Positions 1 to 8,003 of a stretch of 64,000 nucleotides of DNA are shown piece after piece. A program made the translations under genes and the position numbers. Under the pieces are notes generated by a model, which did no database searches, was not told the DNA's origin, and saw nothing but the letters and a program-made list of their open reading frames with translations. The DNA is from Parvibaculum sp. (GTDB taxonomy: Bacteria > Pseudomonadota > Alphaproteobacteria > Parvibaculales > Parvibaculaceae), in the NCBI GenBank assembly GCA_030645235.1, contig JAUSMV010000030.1, positions 1,484,988 to 1,548,987 on the forward strand, written 5' to 3'. How positions within the stretch are numbered: the stretch's first letter is position 1; every line of letters starts with the position of its first letter.

Positions 1-982
1 CACGGGATTTCTTGATGTCGATAGTCCAAGCTTCATCCAAGCTGTTAGGGAAATCGATCTGAACCCTAGCGAGCTTGGTGGCTTCACCCTTCGGCACAAG
101 CCGGAACCAGTCGCCCCAAGCCATGAGCCGACCGTTACGATAGATGTAAGCCCCCTGATTGGAGATAAAATCGCTGCGGTCTTGGTAGAAATCATATTCC
201 GATGCGGATAGACGGCTGTGATGTGGAAGGATGTAGGGCTGCATCACCACTGCCTCGTCACCGACCCAGACAGTCTCTTCCGGGAGCATCTGGGTAGCAA
301 AATTCTTACGGCAGAAAGGATCGAAGGCCATCACGGCATGTCCGTTGATCCGAATTGAGATTTTCTTCCGACCCTTAATCTCCCCAGACAGGAAGCGGTG
401 AAAAACCAACGAGAGGTGGCGTTCGACAAAACTCAGCTTCTCGTTGACGATCTCATCGCGTTTCTGGCCGGTCTCACCCTCGGAGAGCCGATCAAGGTCG
501 CGCCAGATAACGATTGTGCCGGTTTCTCCGAAAGTGTCGACGAATGGCTGGTCCGCAATTTCGTTCGACTCAAGAACAGAGACATACCAGTCGTCCAGCA
601 GTGCCAAATTCCATTCCGCTCCACATCGACTTCCATTCTGACTGCTAATGACGGTTAGTCGACGGCAATGAGAGAAAGAGGCCGTTTTCAGGCCGAGACC
701 GAATCGACCTAAGTCATTAAGGCTACGTTTCTTCCGAGGGTCGGTCGAACCGTGACGCATAGCGGCAATCACTTCGCCTTCGTTCATACCGTGTCCGTTG
801 TCGGCGATCACGAGAGTCGGAGCACCCCGACTGACATCACAGAATATCTGTATGTCAGTCGCATCAGCGGAAATGCTGTTGTCGATCAAGTCGGCGATGG
901 CGGTTTCGAGCGAATAGCCGAGATCTCGCAGGGACGCAGTGAGGCTTGCCGCACTGGGCGGTAGATAATGGGGCCGTGCCAT
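1..982 (-). CDS. MutL/MORC-like GHKL ATPase, partial (R-M associated)
   Basis: The reading frame starts at an ATG on the minus strand (980-982) and stays open to the left edge, so about 327 residues are visible and the C-terminus is missing. The ATP-binding fold is of GHKL type: an N-box DLIDNSISADA at residues 31-41, DNGHGM at 61-66 and a glycine-rich lid GLGLKTASFS at 95-104. The last visible residues (FPNSLDEAWTIDIKKS) fit the continuation typical of HATPase_c_3 proteins linked to cytosine methyltransferases. Its start overlaps the methyltransferase stop as TGATG, which implies translational coupling. In known MutL-like/MORC-like restriction cassettes such ATPases sit beside a Dcm methylase, and often beside Z1-domain and nuclease genes; those would lie beyond position 1. 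A role in defence is inferred from this context. Confidence 0.85.
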   Translation of the reverse strand, partial: MARPHYLPPSAASLTASLRDLGYSLETAIADLIDNSISADATDIQIFCDVSRGAPTLVIADNGHGMNEGEVIAAMRHGSTDPRKKRSLNDLGRFGLGLKTASFSHCRRLTVISSQNGSRCGAEWNLALLDDWYVSVLESNEIADQPFVDTFGETGTIVIWRDLDRLSEGETGQKRDEIVNEKLSFVERHLSLVFHRFLSGEIKGRKKISIRINGHAVMAFDPFCRKNFATQMLPEETVWVGDEAVVMQPYILPHHSRLSASEYDFYQDRSDFISNQGAYIYRNGRLMAWGDWFRLVPKGEATKLARVQIDFPNSLDEAWTIDIKKSR

Positions 983-2604
983 CACCTGCCATCCCGAATA
1001 GAGTCGAGAACCTCTGCCACTATCTCAGCGATCTGCCTCGCGAGTTGGGGTGGAACGGCATTTCCAACTTGGTGATACTGCGCCGTGCGTGGTCCCGCAA
1101 AAAAATAATTATCCGGAAAAGTTTGTAAACGCGCCGCCTCGCGGACGGTAAGGCTTCTGCATTGCGCCGGATCATAATGAATGAAGTAGTGACCATCCTT
1201 TGAAATATGTGACGTGATTGTCGTCGACACACGATCCGGCAATTGAACACGAAAGCGATCCGAGAACATTTTGCCAATACGTCCTTTCTCAACGTTCTGA
1301 TGATCAGGCAGAAGGCTTTCCGGGAAATCGACCAGTTTGGGACTCCGCCTAGTCACCTCAGCAAAAGTCGCAGCATAGAAATAGCGACGCAGGTCAGATG
1401 CCATATGACCACGCGTTTCATGTGCTGTAAGGACTGATAGCCGTGCATCATAAAGGGAGCGAAGCACTTCATGATTTGGTTGCCGCATCTTGTAGTGTTT
1501 AGACGAACTAAATCGTGGCGAGCATAGTTCGTCGAGCTTATCGACGGTAAGCTCCTGCGCTACCTGACCCGCATAAATTGCACCATTTAGCTGGCGTCGA
1601 ATACTCATGCTGGAGATTTTCTTGATGGCATCCAGCCAAGCGTCTCGACTATCGGCCTCTTTTGAAAGGCCACTGCGTATTGCCGGGAGGGAGCTGATCG
1701 TGTCACGAACAGTCGGAGCAGCCATACTTCTGAGTGTGGCGGGTCGAACCTTCAAATCGCTGCGAATTCCCACAATAAACATTCTGTGTCGAGCCTGAGG
1801 GATGCCATGAGCCTCCGCACGCACCAGAAAGAGCCGGGGATCGGCTTCACGGTCGACCATTTCCTCTTCGGTGAGAGAATAAAGTCTATAAGTGAGACCG
1901 GTCGGCGCGTTAGGAATGGCAGACGCAGGTTGTTGCAGGTCGCGCACAATGCGATTGATGGTGGACTTGCCCTTGATAGTAGCTGACAGCAGCCCCTTCA
2001 CGTTTTCCATGACGAAGATCGGCGGCCGGTGATCTGCAATGATACGGAGATACTCGAGGTAGAGAGTGTGTCTTTCATCCTGCTCGAATTTGGGGTCACC
2101 CTTTTTTCGCGCTCGACCGACCAGCGAGTAGGCTTGGCAGGGTGGGCCCCCAACAAGCGCCCAACGCTTACTCCCGGCTAGTCGTTTCCGGACGAGCTGT
2201 CGCACCTCAGCATGGGAATCCGCGCCAAGCGAAATCTGTAAAGCGCTTAGCTTAGCTTCAGCATGAGCTGCGGGGTGACGCTCAAACAGTTCGGCCTGCG
2301 TAATTCGTTCCGCCAAGAAATCGTAGTAATCGTCTGGAACTTCCCCATTAGGGAAATGGTGGAAGAAATGCCTGAGCAGCAAGGTTTGGTGCGAGAAAGC
2401 ATCCCGCTCGATCGAAACCGCACTGCGGAAACGATGGCATCGTTTATCATCTAGCACAGACGCGAAGCCTTCTCCCAAACCGCCAGGACCGGCAAAGAGA
2501 TCAATTACCGGATACGCATCGTGTCGACCCGAGCCGTTTAATTGTGTTTGTTGCGTTTCGCTAGGATACGTCTTCGACCTTCGCAGCGCCCCCCTCTTAA
2601 GCAT
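982..2604 (-). CDS. DNA (cytosine-5-)-methyltransferase
   Basis: This 540-residue protein transfers a methyl group from S-adenosylmethionine to C5 of cytosine in DNA. Motif I (DLFAGPGGLGEGF) is at residues 35-47, the catalytic PCQ loop (GGPPCQAYS, nucleophile Cys156) at 152-160, motif VI ENV at 200-202 and motif VIII (QARHRMFIVG) at 270-279. Motifs IX and X (REAARLQTFPD, HQVGNAVPP) lie near the C-terminus, as in complete C5 methylases. The length is above the roughly 400 residues of minimal enzymes, partly through an insertion after motif I. The recognition sequence cannot be read from the protein. The gene overlaps the GHKL ATPase start by one base. Codon use and flanking DNA look more AT-rich than in the rest of the window, which suggests an acquired cassette. 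Confidence 0.95.
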   Translation of the reverse strand: MLKRGALRRSKTYPSETQQTQLNGSGRHDAYPVIDLFAGPGGLGEGFASVLDDKRCHRFRSAVSIERDAFSHQTLLLRHFFHHFPNGEVPDDYYDFLAERITQAELFERHPAAHAEAKLSALQISLGADSHAEVRQLVRKRLAGSKRWALVGGPPCQAYSLVGRARKKGDPKFEQDERHTLYLEYLRIIADHRPPIFVMENVKGLLSATIKGKSTINRIVRDLQQPASAIPNAPTGLTYRLYSLTEEEMVDREADPRLFLVRAEAHGIPQARHRMFIVGIRSDLKVRPATLRSMAAPTVRDTISSLPAIRSGLSKEADSRDAWLDAIKKISSMSIRRQLNGAIYAGQVAQELTVDKLDELCSPRFSSSKHYKMRQPNHEVLRSLYDARLSVLTAHETRGHMASDLRRYFYAATFAEVTRRSPKLVDFPESLLPDHQNVEKGRIGKMFSDRFRVQLPDRVSTTITSHISKDGHYFIHYDPAQCRSLTVREAARLQTFPDNYFFAGPRTAQYHQVGNAVPPQLARQIAEIVAEVLDSIRDGR

Positions 2605-3033
2605 ACCCGGCTACACCTCTTGACCCGTCAAACGTTCGCGGCGCACTGCTCATCCTCTGCCACCGAGCCCTAAAGTAGCTGGAGCCCTTCAACACTTATT
2701 ACAACGACGACCGGATGGTCGCGTTTCACGGCCCACACGGCTTCGTGTCACGCAATCAAGGGGCCGCCCGAAACTATTTTTTTAGCGTCGCTCGCCTACA
2801 TAATTGTCGTCGTGGAACTGTTGTAGATTAGAAGGCGACCAAAAATAGCCGTTCCTGTGCGGACGCAAAGAAAAATCGGCGAATATCGAAATCACTCGCC
2901 CTTTATATAGTCAGTGTATCAATCTTCTGAACATGCTCAATAACTCCCCATGGGAGGGTTCCAATAAACAGTCAACATCGTGTTACGTCGACATTGACAG
3001 CACAAGGCGATTTTCTGCAGCAAAATAGTATGA
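2605..3033. other. Non-coding stretch upstream of the methyltransferase
   Basis: I see no convincing gene on either strand here. The composition is more AT-rich than the flanking core genome (runs such as the T7 at about 2778), consistent with an island border. The promoter for the minus-strand methyltransferase cassette must lie here, but no -10/-35 pair stands out. Confidence 0.5.
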
Positions 3034-3150
3034 AATCGTGGTGTCGAGTGGTTCCCGCCTCAGGCTATAGTTACCACAGCACCCGACGCGGCTCGGCTCC
3101 TCACGCTCCTTGAAGCGGAAGGCGTGAAGGTCAAGATTTTCGCTGAATAG
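3034..3150 (+). pseudogene. Possible 3' remnant of a plus-strand gene
   Basis: A 38-codon open stretch after a TGA (3031-3033) ends at TAG (3148-3150). It reads like a genuine protein C-terminus (PDAARLLTLLEAEGVKVKIF) with amphipathic helix character and GC-rich codon use like the core genome. There is no start codon or ribosome binding site. It lies between the AT-rich restriction cassette and tRNA-Arg, so it may be the tail of a gene truncated when the cassette arrived. I do not recognise the family. Confidence 0.3.
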
Positions 3151-3243
3151 CCAAGGGTTTAGGATGCCATCGGCTCCGTGTTGTCAGGCCACCAGCTTTC
3201 GACTAGGTTGCGGCCTGTCGGGCGGCCTCAGACCCCCGACCCG

Positions 3244-3320
<77 letters not shown>

Positions 3321-3392
3321 AATTTTCTGTCACGTTTTTGGCTGTGCGCCTCTCTCGTCCGGCGATAGATGCAAGCGGGACACAGCGCGGGT

Positions 3393-3432
3393 ACGTCATC
3401 CCACTGTCATCAAACTTCAGCTTAAACGTCAT
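3393..3432 (+). promoter_or_regulatory. Pho box array upstream of porin gene
   Basis: Four heptamers occur at exact 11-bp spacing: ACGTCAT (3393), CTGTCAT (3404), CTTCAGC (3415) and ACGTCAT (3426). PhoB binds direct CTGTCAT-type heptamers at 11-bp intervals, and the second heptamer is the exact consensus. The array ends about 110 bp before the porin ATG. PhoB control under phosphate limitation is inferred; a -10 is not clear (weak candidate near 3443). Confidence 0.7.
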
Positions 3433-3542
3433 TTTGCTCTGTTATTCCGCTTTGCAGGGGGTGCAAGGGACCGGGGTTTTTTCCGGTTCAGAAGGCCGCG
3501 CTGGCAAGCACCGGAACCAAATGACAAAGATGGAGACGTCTG

Positions 3543-4982
3543 ATGACGTTGAGAAAAATTCTGCTCGCAAGCACGGCTCTGGGAGCTGCTGCCCTGCTCG
3601 CAAGCCCGGCTTTTGCCGGTTCGGCGGCCGCCTCTCAGGGCGAGATTGATGCGCTGAAGGCTCAGGTTGAAGCCCTGACGCAGCGCCTTGATGACATTGC
3701 CATTCAGTCCGGCAATGACATCAAAGAAATCAAAGAAAAACAGGACGCCGTTCAGATCGACTTCAAAGACGGCAAGCCCACATTCCGCACAGGTGACGGC
3801 CTCTTCACCATGTCGATCCGTGGCCGCGCTCACCTTGACAGCGCTGCTTACAATCTCGACGCCTCGGACACAGCCAAGCTTGCAACGCTCGGCTCATCAA
3901 CCACAGGCCTCAACTCCGGCTTCAACTTCCGCCGCGCAGAACTCGGTGCCGAAGGCACATTCATGCGCGACTGGGGTTACAAGATGAACTTCCAGTGGGG
4001 CGATAGCGGCAACGAAAAAGCCAGCACGATCAAAGACCTTTATGTGTCCTATAACGGCATCAAAGGCGTTTCGATCATGGCCGGTGCCATCCAGACATTC
4101 ATGACGCTGGACGACTCGACCTCATCCAATGACATCACTTTCATTGAACGTGCGTCGGCCGCCAACCTCGCCACAAGCCTTGGTGCCGGTGACGGCCGCA
4201 TGTCCTTCGGTGCACGCGGCAATACCGAAAACTTCTACGGCTCGCTGTTCTACACTGCTGAAACAGTCGGCCAGGCCAATACGTCAAACGAAGGTTCAAA
4301 CGTCGTTGCCCGTACAGCCTATCGCATTAAGCCGATGGAAAAATCAAACATCCATCTCGGTCTTTCCGGCACCTATGCAATGGACCCTGCTGCAAACGGC
4401 GGCACGGCCGGTCAAGTTCGTTTCCGTGATCGTCCGGAACTGCGCGTTGATCCCTCACGTATCATTGACACAGGCGCGATCGCTGCTGACAGCGCCTATG
4501 TCGTCGGACCCGAACTTGCCGGTAATATCGGACCGGTCAAACTGCAGGGCGAATACTACTACTACAGCATCGACCGTACGTCGGCCACGCTGCCTGATCC
4601 CGATTTCAATTCATGGTATCTGCAAGCTTCCTGGACGCTCACCGGCGAAGAATACAAATACTCAATGGAAGAAGCCGCTTACAAAGGCGTGAAGCCCTCA
4701 AGCCCCTTCACGCTCGGCGGTGGTCTTGGTGCGTGGGAACTTGCCGCGCGCTACAGCCAGACCGACATGAACTTCAACGAAACGTCGGTATCGGCAGCCG
4801 GTGGCATTGCCGGTGGCGAGCAGGACATCATCACGGTGGGTCTCAACTGGTACCCGATCAACAACGTGCGCATGATGTTTGAATATCTCGACGTCAGCGT
4901 TGACAAGCGCGCGACGGGCGGTGCGGCGGTACAGAGCATCGACTACGATGCGATTGCCACACGCCTGCAATTCGCCTTCTAA
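3543..4982 (+). CDS. Phosphate-selective porin (OprO/OprP family)
   Basis: This 479-residue outer-membrane beta-barrel protein probably admits phosphate or polyphosphate to the periplasm. A signal peptide ends at ASPAFA (about residue 26). It is followed by a short coiled-coil segment (EIDALKAQVEALTQRLDD) typical of Porin_O_P trimers, then a barrel-like region rich in alternating Gly/Tyr/Phe strands that ends in the terminal aromatic LQFAF. GGAGACGTCTG precedes the ATG. The upstream Pho array and the converging pstSCAB operon support phosphate as the substrate, though polyphosphate-type and general porins of this family look alike. A strong terminator follows. Confidence 0.85.
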   Translation: MTLRKILLASTALGAAALLASPAFAGSAAASQGEIDALKAQVEALTQRLDDIAIQSGNDIKEIKEKQDAVQIDFKDGKPTFRTGDGLFTMSIRGRAHLDSAAYNLDASDTAKLATLGSSTTGLNSGFNFRRAELGAEGTFMRDWGYKMNFQWGDSGNEKASTIKDLYVSYNGIKGVSIMAGAIQTFMTLDDSTSSNDITFIERASAANLATSLGAGDGRMSFGARGNTENFYGSLFYTAETVGQANTSNEGSNVVARTAYRIKPMEKSNIHLGLSGTYAMDPAANGGTAGQVRFRDRPELRVDPSRIIDTGAIAADSAYVVGPELAGNIGPVKLQGEYYYYSIDRTSATLPDPDFNSWYLQASWTLTGEEYKYSMEEAAYKGVKPSSPFTLGGGLGAWELAARYSQTDMNFNETSVSAAGGIAGGEQDIITVGLNWYPINNVRMMFEYLDVSVDKRATGGAAVQSIDYDAIATRLQFAF

Positions 4983-5018
4983 GCTGATCTGATCCTCGCA
5001 GATCCTCGTCAGGCAGGA

Positions 5019-5047
5019 CCCCCGATGCGCAAGCATCGGGGGTTTTT
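5019..5047 (+). terminator. Rho-independent terminator of porin gene
   Basis: CCCCCGATGC pairs with GCATCGGGGG around a GCAA loop and is followed by TTTTT. Confidence 0.93.
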
Positions 5048-5243
5048 GTTGCTCAACAGAAGCTCGTGTCTCTTAGAAATTCTTGCAAGAGATCGAGTGT
5101 TTCCATGCAGAGATTGCGTGTCAGTTCGATGAGTTCATTGCGCCAAGGCGCAAAGGCCAATCCTCAGGTGGGGATAGGGGCCTAGGGTGATGCAAAATTA
5201 AGTTGTCCCCGGGGGATCGGGAGAAAAAGCGCACAAAAGAAAT

Positions 5244-5268
5244 CCCCGCTGTTGAGGGAACAGCGGGG
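5244..5268 (-). terminator. Terminator of the pst operon
   Basis: A perfect 10-bp stem CCCCGCTGTT/AACAGCGGGG with a 5-nt loop is followed on the minus strand by ATTTCTTTT. It lies about 100 bp beyond the pstB stop, past the dispersed repeat. Confidence 0.75.
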
Positions 5269-5274
5269 CGGTAG

Positions 5275-5345
5275 AAAGAAAAGTAAGTAAGACCCTCACC
5301 CTCGCTCACTTCGTTCGCTCCACCCTCTCCCAGAGGGAGAGGGGG
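5275..5345. repeat. Dispersed intergenic palindromic repeat, copy 1
   Basis: The element contains AAGTAAGTAAGACCCTCACCC followed by CCCTCTCCC-aga-GGGAGAGGG (5323-5343). A second copy with the same head and a related palindrome is at 17270-17366. Such CCCTCACCC/CTCTCCC elements are widespread between genes in alphaproteobacteria. It lies just after the pstB stop, and its hairpin could stabilise the mRNA end. Confidence 0.65.
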
Positions 5346-5365
5346 AGGTGAGCGGGAGAGGCTTA

Positions 5366-6211
<846 letters not shown>

Positions 6212-6236
6212 GAATTTAATCCTTCAGAATAAACAC

Positions 6237-7991
6237 TCAGAATTTGTCACCGGCGAAGCGACGCTTCAGCCGGTTGCGGACAATGATTGAAACCGTGTTG
6301 AGCACGAGAACAAGCGCCAGAAGAACGAGCGCGGTCACGAAAACCATCGAGCGGCCCGCTTCGGAATTGCGCGACTGGAAGCCCACGTCATAGATGTGGA
6401 AGCCGAGATGCATGAAGGAGCGTTCGAGATGGACGAAGGGGAAGATCGCGTCGATGGGCAGTTCCGGCGCAAGCTTCACCACGCCGACGATCATCAGCGG
6501 AGCCACTTCGCCGGCACCGCGCGCCATCGCAAGAATGAGACCCGTCATGATACCCGGCATCGCGCGGGGCAGGACGATCCAGCGGATGGTCTGCCATTTG
6601 GAGGCGCCGCAAGCCAGCGAGCCTTCACGCATGGAACGCGGCACGGAGGCGAGCGCCTCTTCGGTGGCCACGATAACCACAGGCACGGTGAGGAGCGCCA
6701 AAGTCAGCGCCGCCCAGAGAAGACCGCCTGTGCCGAAAGTCGGTGCCGGTAAATGCTCAGGATAGAACATCGCGTCAATGGAACCGCCGAGCACATAGGC
6801 AAAGAAGCCGAGACCGAAGACGCCATAGACAATCGAGGGGACGCCCGCGAGATTGTTGACGCAGATGCGCACCAGCGAAACGATGCGGCCCTGGCGTGCA
6901 TATTCGCGCAGATAAAGTGCCGCCATGATGCCGAAGGGCGCGACGAGAAGCGCCATCACCACTGTCATCACAAAGGTGCCGAAAATCGCAGGCCAGACGC
7001 CGCCTTCGGTATTGGCCTCGCGCGGTTCGGCTGAGAGAAATTCCCACCAACGCTCAAGATAGATCTGCACCTTCGCGGCAAGGGACAGATCATTGGCGAA
7101 ATAGTAGAGAACGAAATTGGCGAGCGGAAAATCGCGCGCGTCACCACCGATATCGGCGACTTTGACGGTAACGGATTGCTCGGCGGCACGCGCAGCAAGC
7201 ACTTGCGCGGACAGCTTGTCAAATTCTTTGGTCAGTCTTACGGTTTCAGATGCGGCATGTTCCTGCGCCGCAATCATTTCGGGTGAATCCGTGCCGTATT
7301 TAATTTCGGCGCGGCGGATCGACAGGCGCAACTCATTGATCTCGTGATTGATGTCGCCGACGGGACCTTTTTCAATCGCGATGCGGGCTTCGCGCAAAGC
7401 CCGCGTGCGCTCATGCGCGGCATTGAGCGCGTCCAGCGTGGGGCGGTTTGACACCTGCCCGTCAGCATCCATCGAAATGAGCGTGCCGATAAAGACGCCC
7501 CATTCCTGACGCTCAACCAGCATCAGGTCTTTGGGTGTGGCAACAGATTTCACCTCATAGGCAGAAACCCATTCGAAATCATTGCCGTAAAAGTCATAAT
7601 TGCCGATGCGGTAAAGGGTGCGATCAGCGAAACCGCCATTGTCGATAATGGCATCACGTACGGAAGGTTCCAGAGCTGCGAGAATCTCGGCACCGGGGTG
7701 ATAGCTTTCGGTGCGCAAAGGCTCGCCTGCGATGGTGCGGCCTGACACCGTGGTCACGATTTCGAGGGGTTTCGGCCAAAAGGCTGTGAAACCGTTCCAG
7801 AAAATCAGCGCCAGAAAGCCTGAAATCATCAACAGGCCGAAAGCGAGCGAGCCGCCCATGGCCCAGACCATCGGTTCGCCGCGCGCGGTGAGATCACTGC
7901 CCTTGGTGCGCGCCATTGAAAAGCGCGAGGCCGGCGCTTTGTCTTTTGCACCATCCATATATTCGTCACTCGTCTGTGCCATATCGACCAT
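6237..7991 (-). CDS. pstA: Phosphate ABC transporter permease PstA, long form
   Basis: Inner-membrane permease of 584 residues, about twice the classical PstA. After TM1 (about residues 45-68) a periplasmic insertion of about 250 residues contains a charged, coiled-coil-like stretch (roughly 190-265). The conserved C-terminal permease core follows, with several membrane helices and the ATPase-coupling loop EALASVPRSMREGSLACGASKW. This is the DUF3333-type N-terminal extension known in many proteobacterial PstA proteins. It starts 12 bp after the pstC stop. The role of the insertion is unknown; interaction with the similarly enlarged PstC is a reasonable guess. Confidence 0.92.
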   Translation of the reverse strand: MVDMAQTSDEYMDGAKDKAPASRFSMARTKGSDLTARGEPMVWAMGGSLAFGLLMISGFLALIFWNGFTAFWPKPLEIVTTVSGRTIAGEPLRTESYHPGAEILAALEPSVRDAIIDNGGFADRTLYRIGNYDFYGNDFEWVSAYEVKSVATPKDLMLVERQEWGVFIGTLISMDADGQVSNRPTLDALNAAHERTRALREARIAIEKGPVGDINHEINELRLSIRRAEIKYGTDSPEMIAAQEHAASETVRLTKEFDKLSAQVLAARAAEQSVTVKVADIGGDARDFPLANFVLYYFANDLSLAAKVQIYLERWWEFLSAEPREANTEGGVWPAIFGTFVMTVVMALLVAPFGIMAALYLREYARQGRIVSLVRICVNNLAGVPSIVYGVFGLGFFAYVLGGSIDAMFYPEHLPAPTFGTGGLLWAALTLALLTVPVVIVATEEALASVPRSMREGSLACGASKWQTIRWIVLPRAMPGIMTGLILAMARGAGEVAPLMIVGVVKLAPELPIDAIFPFVHLERSFMHLGFHIYDVGFQSRNSEAGRSMVFVTALVLLALVLVLNTVSIIVRNRLKRRFAGDKF

Positions 7992-8003
7992 ATTACTTCT
8001 GAC

